5,024 bases of DNA from a bacterium (GTDB lineage: Bacteria; Latescibacterota; UBA2968; GCA-2709665). Positions 1-5,024 of this stretch are shown piece by piece. Positions within the stretch are counted from its first letter, which is position 1; each line of letters opens with the position of its first letter. The stretch covers positions 1 through 5,024 of the forward strand of contig JAQCGA010000351.1 of the NCBI GenBank assembly GCA_027619145.1, given 5' to 3'. A program made the position numbers and the translations under genes. The notes under the pieces were generated by a model, which saw only the letters and a list, made by a program, of their open reading frames with translations, had not been told where the DNA came from and searched no databases.

Positions 1-2
1 TG

Positions 3-860
3 GATGCGCAGCCTGCAAAACACCGCCGTTTTCGAGAAGATGTACTTGTAGCGCTGGGGGGATTGGAACAGGAAGATGCTACACAGGTGCTGTCGGTGCG
101 GTTGAAATCTGCCGGGCTCCGGCCCCGGTCGTCCCAACAACTGGCTTCAGAAATGGGCGTGGCATTGCCGGATGTGAAGGAGCGGTTGGAACTGCTGGTG
201 AAGGCGAAACAGGCCGTGGTATTCGAGCAGGCAGGGCGCGAATTATGTGCATCTGTAGATGCGTGGGAGGAGTTGCAGACGAAGGTTTGCAGCGCGTTGC
301 AGCGGTTTCACGAGGCCAATCCGTTGCGGCCTGGGCTACGGCGAAGCGAGCTACAATCCCAGGTTGCAGGAGCGCCTGCGCCGACGTTTTTCGAAGAAGG
401 TGTGGAGCACCTGTTACGGGAGGGGAAGGTGAAGGCGGATGGGCCATTGTTGCGTTTGGCAGACCACCGGATCCAGTTTTCCGAAGAGCAGGGACGGCTT
501 CAAGAGAAGATTCAGAATGTGCTTCTGGAAGGAAAAGCCGCACCGCCGGACTTGAATGAGTTGAGTGAAACCGTTGAAGGTGACGCAGATGCGGTACGTA
601 CGGTTGTAGCAGCTATGCAGGCAATGGGAGATCTGGTTCGGCTGGAAGAAAGCCTTTTGTTCCATCCGGATGTGTTGCAGGAGATTGAACAGGCTCTGGT
701 GGCGTATCTGCAAGCCAACGGGCAGGTGGGCGTTTCTGAGTTCAGGGATCTGATAGGCACAACACGCAAATACGCGGTTCCTCTGTTGAATTATTTTGAC
801 AACCGGGGGGTAACGGTGCGCGATGGGGATGTGCGGGTGTTGCGAGGAGAAAAAGGTTGA
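3..860 (+). CDS. selB: Selenocysteine-specific translation elongation factor SelB, C-terminal part (5' truncated by window)
   Basis: SelB delivers Sec-tRNA to ribosomes paused at UGA by binding the SECIS hairpin in the mRNA. The frame is open from the first complete codon at position 3, so the TTG at 63 is not a start; 285 residues are visible. The GTPase and EF-Tu-like domains lie upstream of the window. What remains is the RNA-binding domain IV made of winged helices: the first at about residues 20-80, the second including a PLRPG turn at 107-111, a third at about 155-215, and the last ending in the RDLIGTTRKY segment (about 246-255), then YFDNRGVT and GDVRVL. That last block is the best recognised SelB signature and binds the SECIS loop in the known family. 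The TGA at 858-860 is taken as a true stop because the family normally ends just after GDVRVLR. Genes for a Sec protein, SelD and tRNA-Sec follow, which supports the call strongly. Confidence 0.93.
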   Translation, partial: DAQPAKHRRFREDVLVALGGLEQEDATQVLSVRLKSAGLRPRSSQQLASEMGVALPDVKERLELLVKAKQAVVFEQAGRELCASVDAWEELQTKVCSALQRFHEANPLRPGLRRSELQSQVAGAPAPTFFEEGVEHLLREGKVKADGPLLRLADHRIQFSEEQGRLQEKIQNVLLEGKAAPPDLNELSETVEGDADAVRTVVAAMQAMGDLVRLEESLLFHPDVLQEIEQALVAYLQANGQVGVSEFRDLIGTTRKYAVPLLNYFDNRGVTVRDGDVRVLRGEKG

Positions 861-905
861 CGGCGCAGGGTGAGTAACCGAAATGGCGTGGTGATGATCT
901 GGCTG

Positions 906-934
906 TTGACAGTGGAACCACCGTGGTGTATGTT
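906..934 (+). promoter_or_regulatory. Sigma70-type promoter P1 upstream of the selenoprotein gene
   Basis: A perfect -35 hexamer TTGACA (906-911) is separated by 17 bp from TATGTT (929-934), a 4/6 match to the -10 consensus. It lies in the intergenic gap after selB and would give a leader of about 95 nt to the ATG at 1036. The assignment rests on motif match alone. Confidence 0.55.
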
Positions 935-938
935 AACA
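917..938 (+). promoter_or_regulatory. Two small palindromes inside promoter P1 (possible operator)
   Basis: ACCAC-C-GTGGT (917-927) fills most of the P1 spacer. The perfect 8-bp palindrome TGTTAACA (931-938) overlaps the -10 element. Both are placed where a repressor could block RNA polymerase, but they are short and could be chance. No regulator can be named. Confidence 0.22.
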
Positions 939-954
939 AGATTGTGTGATCGTC

Positions 955-983
955 TTGACATGGAGTGGACAACGCCGTAGATT
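955..983 (+). promoter_or_regulatory. Sigma70-type promoter P2 upstream of the selenoprotein gene
   Basis: TTGACA (955-960), a 17-bp spacer and TAGATT (978-983). It sits 49 bp downstream of P1 and would start transcription near 990, leaving a leader of about 45 nt before the ATG at 1036. The same hexamers with the same 17-bp spacing recur at 3582-3610. It also argues against a start at GTG 946, which lies upstream of this promoter. Confidence 0.6.
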
Positions 984-1035
984 GCACACAGGAAATTTGC
1001 TTATCAACTGGCCGGGAGCTTGTGAGGTTTTTTCT

Positions 1036-2190
1036 ATGGTTTTTTCGAGAGGTCAAATTTGGCTGTTCCAGGCGGGATGGCTGGTGGTTTTGTACTTTTG
1101 CCTGGCGGCCCATGTGCACGCCCGGGAGGTTGATATGCCGGAACTGAAGGTTTTTCTGGACGGCGAAGAGGCCGTTCTTTCGCCTGGTCCCCGTTTGTCT
1201 GGAGACCGGGTGCTGGTGCCTTTGAAAGCGTTTTCAGCCCTGGTTGGGGCGGAGGCCAAGAAGCTGAGTAGCGACGGTCCGTTGGCCGTGTGCAGGGAAG
1301 ACCTGTGTATTCCGCTGGATACAGGAGACCAGCAGACGGTGGCGGTGGACGGTGTGTTGTTTGCACCGCTGGATGCGTTCGGGGAGCCACTGGGGTTGAG
1401 CTGGTCTGTGGAGAGCGGTGTAGTGAATGTGAGTACGTCAGCGAGTGCAGCGCAAGAAGGCCTGGGTATTGGAGACCGACCCCCGGCCTTCATGTTGCTG
1501 GATCTGTATACCGGGGAACCGGTTTCAATAGAAGATTACAGGGGAAAGAGGACCGCGTTTTATATGTGGGCTTCCTGGTGAGGATGCCGGGGCCAACTGC
1601 CTGGATGGCAGTCTTTTTACGAAGCGCATAAAGAGCAGGTAGAAGTGGTGGTTATTGCCAATGACGTGCAGGGTGCCGAGGTGGCCAAGCCCTGGGTGGA
1701 GAAGGCGGGTGGAACGTACCGGGCATTGCTGGATCGGCGGAATATTATTGGGAATGCGTACCATCTAAAGTATGTGCCGGTCGGCATTCTGGTGGACGAG
1801 GAAGGGCGGCTGGTTCGTTCGGTGGGTAGTGTGAATATTGACAACGAGGCGTTCCGGGCCGAGTTGACCGAGTGGGCGACTACCGGGCGGATTCCGGCGG
1901 CCTGGATTGAGGCGGATCAAGGTGCTGTGCTGAGCGAGATGACCCCGGCGGAGAGGGAGGCGGATGCCCGGTTTCAGCTCGCGCTTGTCCTGCTGGAAAA
2001 TGGCAAGCGGGAAGAAGCGATTTCCGAGTTGAAGCGGGCGTTTCAGGAGGACCCGCAGAACTGGCTGATTCGTAAGCAGCTCTGGGCTGTGGAGCACCCG
2101 GAGGTGTTTTACGAAGGGAATGTGGATTATGCCTGGCAGAAGGAACAGGTTGCTCGGGAGAATGAGGAACTGGAGAAAAAAAAGAAGTAA
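1036..2190 (+). CDS. Secreted TlpA/redoxin-like selenoprotein with a U-x-C active site, stalk domain and TPR-like tail
   Basis: This is one gene across an in-frame UGA at 1579-1581, giving 384 residues with Sec at 182. The ATG at 1036 is preceded by TGAGG at 1023-1027 and opens a signal peptide (hydrophobic core about residues 8-25, likely cleavage after AHVHA at 29). Residues about 33-140 resemble the copper amine oxidase N-terminal-like 'stalk' fold (VLVPLKAF at 59-66) and carry Cys86 and Cys91. Residues about 146-280 form a thioredoxin-like domain: GDRPPAFMLLDL, DYRGKR, then WASW-U182-G-C184-RGQLP, with a likely cis-proline at 247 (KYVPVGILVDEEG). Residues about 302-348 look like a TPR hairpin, and the end is basic and glutamate-rich. 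The family reduces or oxidises thiols outside the cytoplasm; the substrate here is unknown. UGA as Sec is supported by homology continuing across it, by a SECIS-like hairpin, and by selB, selD and selC beside it. The gene ends in TAA. Confidence 0.88.
1579..1612 (+). promoter_or_regulatory. Bacterial SECIS element of the redoxin-like selenoprotein (UGA plus hairpin)
   Basis: UGA at 1579-1581 is followed by a 6-bp stem, ACUGCC (1596-1601) with GGCAGU (1607-1612), closing a 5-nt loop UGGAU (1602-1606). The loop starts 21 nt after the UGA and has G as its second base, in line with bacterial SECIS rules (a G early in a small apical loop, at a set distance from UGA). In the known mechanism SelB winged helix 4 binds this loop. 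Seen by pairing only; no folding energy was calculated. Confidence 0.75.
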
Positions 2191-2247
2191 GTGGATTACA
2201 ATGACAACCGTTATGGAAAGGCTTCAGAAAGAAAATGAGAAGCAGGA

Positions 2248-2275
2248 TTGACAATTATCAAATGACAATTATCAA
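2248..2275 (+). promoter_or_regulatory. Possible promoter upstream of selD
   Basis: TTGACA at 2248-2253 is a perfect -35, but the best -10 candidate is TATCAA at 2270-2275 (4/6) with a 16-bp spacer. Both elements lie within a 14-bp tandem repeat, so the match may come from the repeat. selD could instead be read through from the upstream gene, since no terminator is seen in the 124-nt gap. Confidence 0.3.
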
Positions 2276-2284
2276 ATGACAATT
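2249..2284 (+). repeat. 14-bp direct repeat, 2.6 copies, upstream of selD
   Basis: The unit TGACAATTATCAAA occurs perfectly at 2249-2262 and 2263-2276, and its first 8 bases recur at 2277-2284. It is AT-rich against a GC-richer surrounding and fills the gap between the redoxin-like gene and selD. It could be a tandem binding site, or a dispersed intergenic repeat found at many places in this genome; the window cannot decide. Confidence 0.8.
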
Positions 2285-2314
2285 CGAGGTGGTTGGCGGA
2301 AAGAGGGTTGCGCG

Positions 2315-3364
2315 ATGAAGTGGCGGGATCGAGCCAAGCGGTTGACGCAAATGGTCAGTTGTGGTGGGTGAGCGTCTAAAATGGATCCAGCGGTGCTGGA
2401 TGCGATCTTAAAAGGCTTGCCACAGATCTCACACCCGGACCTGTTGGTGGGGCTGAATACGGCGGATGATGCGGGCGTGTTCCGGATTTCTCCGGACATT
2501 GCGTTGATCCAGACGGTGGATTTTTTTACGCCAATTGTGGATGATCCGTACCTGTATGGACAAGTGGCAGCGGCCAATTCGTTGAGTGATGTGTACGCAA
2601 TGGGCGGCCGCCCGATCACAGCGTTAAATATCTGTGCTTTTCCGAGCGATGAAATGGAGCCGGAAATGATTGCAGAAATCTTGCGCGGTGGTCAGGAGAA
2701 AGTTGCCGAGGCCGGTGCTGTGCTGGTGGGGGGGCATACGATTGATGATCCGGAGCCCAAATACGGGCTTTCCGTAACCGGCATCGTTCATCCGGATCGG
2801 GTGGTATCGAATGCCGGAGCGAAGCCGGGCGATCGCTTGATTCTGAGCAAGCCGTTGGGCACCGGCCTTGTGTCGGATGCGTATATGGACGATGCGGTTT
2901 CCGAGGAAGAAATGGCTCCGGTTGTGGATTCGATGCGGGCGTTGAACCGGATTGCTGCCGAGCAAATGGTTGCGTTCGGTGTGGAGGCCTGTACGGATAT
3001 TACGGGTTTTGGCTTGATGGGCCACGGACGGGAGATGGCTGTGGCCAGTGGGGTTGGGCTCCGAATCCAGTTTTCGAAGATTCCAGTTTTTGAACTGGCT
3101 CTTCGGATTGCTGCGGAGCGCCAGGGGGGCGGACTGCGGCGGAATCGGTTGACGTTTGAGCCGTTCGTGCGCGTGGATGGGGCTGTGACGGAGACGCAGC
3201 TTCGTTTGCTGTTTGATCCACAGACTTCGGGTGGGCTCTTGATGGCGGTGTCGGGTGAAACGTCCCAGGCATTGCTTACTGCGTTGCTGGAAGCGGGGTT
3301 GGCTGCTGCAGTGATTGGTGAGGTTGTGGTGGATCATCCCGGGCAGATTGAGGTGGCGGAATGA
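2315..3364 (+). CDS. selD: Selenide, water dikinase (selenophosphate synthetase), itself a selenoprotein
   Basis: SelD makes selenophosphate from selenide and ATP, the selenium donor for Sec-tRNA synthesis. The protein is 349 residues, close to E. coli SelD (347). It starts at ATG 2315, after AAGAGGG at 2301-2307, and reads through UGA 2369-2371 as Sec19. The N-terminus is LTQMVSCGGUASK, matching the family's catalytic loop: Sec19 sits where the catalytic Cys17 does in E. coli, and Lys22 is three residues on, as Lys20 is there. Cys16 makes a C-x-x-U pair. Further family signatures are ADD at 50-52, VDFFTP at 68-73, SLSDVYAMGG at 89-98, GGHT at 139-142 and the ITGFGLMGH segment. Starting at ATG 2381 would remove the catalytic residue and lysine. 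The stop TGA at 3362 is 63 nt before tRNA-Sec. Sec-containing SelD is known in other bacteria and archaea. Confidence 0.95.
2369..2401 (+). promoter_or_regulatory. Bacterial SECIS element of selD (UGA plus hairpin)
   Basis: UGA at 2369-2371 is followed by a perfect 7-bp stem, AUCCAGC (2385-2391) with GCUGGAU (2395-2401), closing a GGU loop (2392-2394). The loop starts 21 nt after the UGA, exactly as in the other SECIS in this window, and contains the expected G residues. It resembles the GGU-type loops known to be recognised by SelB. Confidence 0.82.
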
Positions 3365-3391
3365 TCGAAGACAGTATTTGAGGATGGATGG

Positions 3392-3406
3392 ATTGCAATT
3401 TGCAAT
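3392..3406 (+). repeat. 15-bp palindrome between selD and selC
   Basis: ATTGCAA (3392-3398), one T, then TTGCAAT (3400-3406) forms a perfect interrupted palindrome 21 bp upstream of tRNA-Sec. A one-base spacer cannot form a normal hairpin loop without opening pairs, so a protein-binding site is likelier than an RNA structure. No clear -35/-10 pair was found for a separate selC promoter. Function unknown. Confidence 0.35.
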
Positions 3407-3427
3407 TCCGAAAGCTCTGTTTTTCAA

Positions 3428-3525
3428 GGGAGTGGATGGGGCACTGGTGGCCCTCGCGGGCTTCAAACCCGTTGCGGCGTGCTAATCCCACGCTGGGTGG
3501 GTTCGATTCCCACACATTCCCGCCA
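3428..3525 (+). tRNA. selC: tRNA-Sec (anticodon UCA)
   Basis: This 98-nt gene with encoded CCA is charged with serine, converted to Sec-tRNA and brought by SelB to UGA codons. The acceptor 5' strand is GGGAGUGG (3428-3435), pairing with 3514-3521, then discriminator G3522 and CCA 3523-3525. The D stem is 3438-3442 with 3450-3454. The anticodon stem is 3456-3460 with 3468-3472, around CUUCAAA with UCA at 3463-3465. The long variable arm has 7 bp (3475-3481 with 3489-3495) and a 7-nt loop. The T stem is 3497-3501 with 3509-3513, around UUCGAUU. The extended variable arm plus UCA anticodon is diagnostic of tRNA-Sec. Odd point: the eighth acceptor pair is G3435 against A3514 rather than Watson-Crick. 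Confidence 0.95.
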
Positions 3526-3530
3526 CTTTG

Positions 3531-3568
3531 AGCGCGGGGCGTCCTGGTGAAGACGTCCTGCGCTTTTT
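3531..3568 (+). terminator. Rho-independent terminator after selC
   Basis: A 13-bp stem (3531-3543 with 3552-3564, including two G-U pairs) closes an 8-nt loop and runs into five Ts at 3564-3568. It starts 5 nt after the tRNA CCA end. It marks the end of the Sec transcription unit and separates it from the hydrolase genes. Confidence 0.9.
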
Positions 3569-3581
3569 GTGTACGGAGGCG

Positions 3582-3610
3582 TTGACAAACCTGGGAAGCT
3601 GATGTAGATT
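3582..3610 (+). promoter_or_regulatory. Sigma70-type promoter of the S1/P1 nuclease-like gene
   Basis: TTGACA (3582-3587), a 17-bp spacer and TAGATT (3605-3610) lie just after the selC terminator. Transcription would begin near 3617, giving a leader of about 48 nt before the ATG at 3665. The hexamers and spacing are identical to promoter P2 at 955-983. Confidence 0.65.
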
Positions 3611-3664
3611 GATGCGGATTTCATGAGAACAGACATCCATCACATATACGATGAGGTGAATTCT

Positions 3665-4552
3665 ATGAAGCGGATTCTGATTGTGTGTTGCACGGTTTTG
3701 CTTTTCTACGGAACTGCTGGTGCCTGGTGGGCTGGTGGACACGGTGTGTTGACCCGAGCGGCGGTTCGTGCGGTTCCCGAAGAGGTTCCTGCTTTTTTTC
3801 GGAGCGGTGAGTTGCTTGCATCACACTGTGTGTTCGATCCGGACGTGGCCAAGAACCGGGGGACCCCGCTGGTGCGCGGTGCTGAACATCCGGAGCATTA
3901 CCTGGATCTGGAATGGATGAAAGGTGCCCAGTTGCCTCAAATCCGGTACGAATTTGTCGCGTTGTGCGATTCGATTGGGGTTCGTCCTGAAACGGTGGGG
4001 TTTTTGCCGTATGCAGCAGCAGAGTGGACCGAGCGGCTGGCGGTTGCGTTTGCCGAGCACCGTAAGTGGCCAGACAATATTCAGGTTCAGCAGAAGTGTC
4101 TGGTGTATGCAGGCTTTCTGGCACATTATGCACAGGATCTGTGCCAGCCATTGCATACGACCATTCATTTTAATGGACGTGCGAATGCAGACGGTTCGTC
4201 TTCCAATTCTGGCATCCACGAGAAGGTAGATGGGTTGATTGAGTTTCTGAAACTTACGCCGGAAGAGCTTGCAAACGGGCAGCAGGTGGCTCCGCTTGCA
4301 GACCTGATGCCGGATGTATTGGAGGCTTTTGCGAAATCGTTTTCGCTGGTGGACCGGGTGTATGAACTGGAAGCGAACCTTCCCACTGCCGGAGATGAAA
4401 ACTGGAAGCGCGATTCTGACGTGATCGATTTTGCGCAGGATCGCACGCGGGAAGCGGTGCGGTTTACGGCGGCGCTGTACCTGACGGCATGGAAGCGTTC
4501 TGCAGAGATCCGGGTTCCGGGATGGCTGGACCGCGCAAAGCTGGATCAGTAG
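3665..4552 (+). CDS. Secreted S1/P1 nuclease or zinc-dependent phospholipase C superfamily protein
   Basis: The family are tri-zinc phosphodiesterases that cut single-stranded nucleic acids or phospholipids outside the cytoplasm. The ATG at 3665 is chosen over the in-frame ATG at 3623 because GAGGTGA (3653-3659) precedes it and because it opens directly into a signal peptide (residues 1-20, cleavage after AGA). Cleavage leaves a mature N-terminus W-W-A-G-G-H. In this family the amino-terminal Trp and the His at mature position 6 bind zinc, so the fit is good. Other likely ligands are Asp58 or Asp60, His78 (EHYLDLEW), His154 and Asp158 with His164 (HYAQDLCQPLH), and His185 and Asp189 (GIHEKVD). 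The length of 295 residues is normal for the family. It has its own promoter, and the sulfatase-fold gene follows after 41 nt, so the two may be co-transcribed. Nuclease versus phospholipase cannot be decided here. Confidence 0.8.
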   Translation: MKRILIVCCTVLLFYGTAGAWWAGGHGVLTRAAVRAVPEEVPAFFRSGELLASHCVFDPDVAKNRGTPLVRGAEHPEHYLDLEWMKGAQLPQIRYEFVALCDSIGVRPETVGFLPYAAAEWTERLAVAFAEHRKWPDNIQVQQKCLVYAGFLAHYAQDLCQPLHTTIHFNGRANADGSSSNSGIHEKVDGLIEFLKLTPEELANGQQVAPLADLMPDVLEAFAKSFSLVDRVYELEANLPTAGDENWKRDSDVIDFAQDRTREAVRFTAALYLTAWKRSAEIRVPGWLDRAKLDQ

Positions 4553-4593
4553 GCCGAGGATATTCCGCAGGTTGAACTGGAGGGGAGACACGG

Positions 4594-5024
4594 GTGAATT
4601 TCTTGCTGATTGGGATTGATAGCCTGCGCGCAGACCGGCTGGGTTGTTACGGGTACGGACGGCAGACCAGCCCGTTTCTGGATAGGCTGGCGAAAGAAGG
4701 AACGGTTTGTGAGCAGTTTTTTGCCCCCGGTATTCCCACGCAACCTTCGTTTACAACGCTGTTCACCGGACAGTGGCCTACGACGCATGGGATTGTAGCG
4801 CACAGGGGCAACTGGACGCTTGCGGAAGATGCACCTTTTTTACCGGAAATTTTGCAGAAGGCGGGGTATGCTACGGCTGCGGTGGATAACCTGGCAGATC
4901 ATCACCAGAGCTGGTTCGCCCGTGGGTTTGAAGATTATATCAATCCGCGCGAACCCGGTACGTACCCGGATTGTTTCCAGTTCAACCGGGCGGCCATAAA
5001 CTGGTTACATAAAAAGCGGCGAGA
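4594..5024 (+). CDS. Sulfatase-fold (alkaline phosphatase superfamily) hydrolase, N-terminal part (3' truncated by window)
   Basis: A GTG start at 4594 follows a strong GGAGGGGAG site (4579-4587); 143 codons are visible before the window ends. The protein opens directly with the fold's first strand, NFLLIGIDSLRADRLGCYGYG, whose Asp9 is the usual metal ligand, so no signal peptide is present and a cytoplasmic location is likely. TSPFLDRLAKEG and TLFTG at 55-59 are also typical. The nucleophile segment reads PTQPSF (48-53), where true sulfatases have C/S-x-P-S-R. Thr49 replaces the Cys or Ser that is converted to formylglycine, and Phe53 replaces the Arg. In this superfamily Thr nucleophiles occur in phosphodiesterases and phosphotransferases, so a phosphoester substrate is more plausible than a sulfate ester. 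This is inference; the remaining metal ligands lie outside the window. Confidence 0.85.
   Translation, partial: MNFLLIGIDSLRADRLGCYGYGRQTSPFLDRLAKEGTVCEQFFAPGIPTQPSFTTLFTGQWPTTHGIVAHRGNWTLAEDAPFLPEILQKAGYATAAVDNLADHHQSWFARGFEDYINPREPGTYPDCFQFNRAAINWLHKKRR

Noticed and set aside
858..886. Terminator or SECIS just after selB (GGTT...AACC pairing)
   Set aside because: Only about four pairs form, with no T-run and no G-rich small loop. SelB ends normally here.
946..1581. Free-standing 211-residue protein from GTG 946 ending at TGA 1581
   Set aside because: GTG 946 lies upstream of promoter P2 and has no ribosome binding site. The protein stops in the middle of a thioredoxin active site and its fold continues in the same frame. 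It is better read as a selenoprotein starting at 1036.
1579..1581. Nonsense mutation making a pseudogene
   Set aside because: Both sides are intact with family-typical sequence, a SECIS-like hairpin follows, and the full Sec machinery is adjacent.
2201..2251. 16-codon ORF after the redoxin-like gene (starts MTTVMERLQ)
   Set aside because: No convincing ribosome binding site; its stop falls inside the 14-bp repeat. It is too short to support without homologues.
2381..3364. SelD starting at ATG 2381
   Set aside because: No ribosome binding site precedes it, and it would lose the catalytic CGGUASK loop. The upstream frame through UGA 2369 restores it, with AAGAGGG before ATG 2315.
2624..3466. 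280-codon minus-strand ORF
   Set aside because: It is antisense to selD and part of selC, and it encodes a low-complexity, basic, His/Arg-rich protein typical of shadow frames.
3362..3551. Readthrough of the selD stop UGA as a second Sec codon (the frame stays open to TGA 3551)
   Set aside because: SelD already has its full family length, the extension would run through the tRNA-Sec gene, and the downstream palindrome has a one-base centre and wrong distance for a SECIS.
3623..3664. Upstream ATG start for the nuclease-like gene
   Set aside because: It would be almost at the predicted transcription start, lacks a ribosome binding site, and would add a polar tail in front of a clean signal peptide.
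3821..4591. 256-codon minus-strand ORF
   Set aside because: It is antisense to the nuclease-like gene, with no recognisable domain and shadow-frame composition.

Overview
This window holds most of a bacterial selenocysteine (Sec) locus, followed by the start of an unrelated hydrolase pair. All genes are on the + strand. In order they are: the 3' part of selB (Sec-specific elongation factor); a secreted thioredoxin-like selenoprotein whose gene is interrupted by an in-frame UGA; selD (selenophosphate synthetase), which also carries an in-frame UGA at its active site; selC (tRNA-Sec, anticodon UCA); and a strong rho-independent terminator. Beyond the terminator, a new promoter drives a secreted S1/P1-nuclease or zinc phospholipase C-like protein. 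It is followed by the 5' part of a sulfatase-fold (alkaline phosphatase superfamily) protein that runs off the window.

The main result is that two genes would be broken or trimmed by an annotator reading UGA only as stop. The thioredoxin-like gene looks like two ORFs (ending at 1581 and resuming before 1645) but is one 384-residue protein with Sec at residue 182. SelD looks as if it starts at 2381 but really starts at 2315, with Sec at residue 19. Each UGA is followed by a hairpin whose apical loop begins 21 nt after the UGA and contains G, as expected of bacterial SECIS elements. With selB and selC alongside, the locus supplies the decoding factor, the selenium donor enzyme, the tRNA and one client. 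selA is not in view and may lie upstream.

The thioredoxin-like protein has a signal peptide, a copper-amine-oxidase-N-like 'stalk' domain, a TlpA/redoxin domain with the unusual active site W-U-G-C-R (U-x-C rather than C-x-x-C), and a C-terminal TPR-like helical segment. It is probably an extracytoplasmic redox enzyme; its substrate is unknown.

The organism is a bacterium with moderate GC content and sigma70-like promoters (three good TTGACA-N17 promoters are visible). Sulfatase-family genes next to a Sec locus would suit an uncultured PVC or Hydrogenedentota-like lineage, but this is a weak guess from gene content and should not be relied on.
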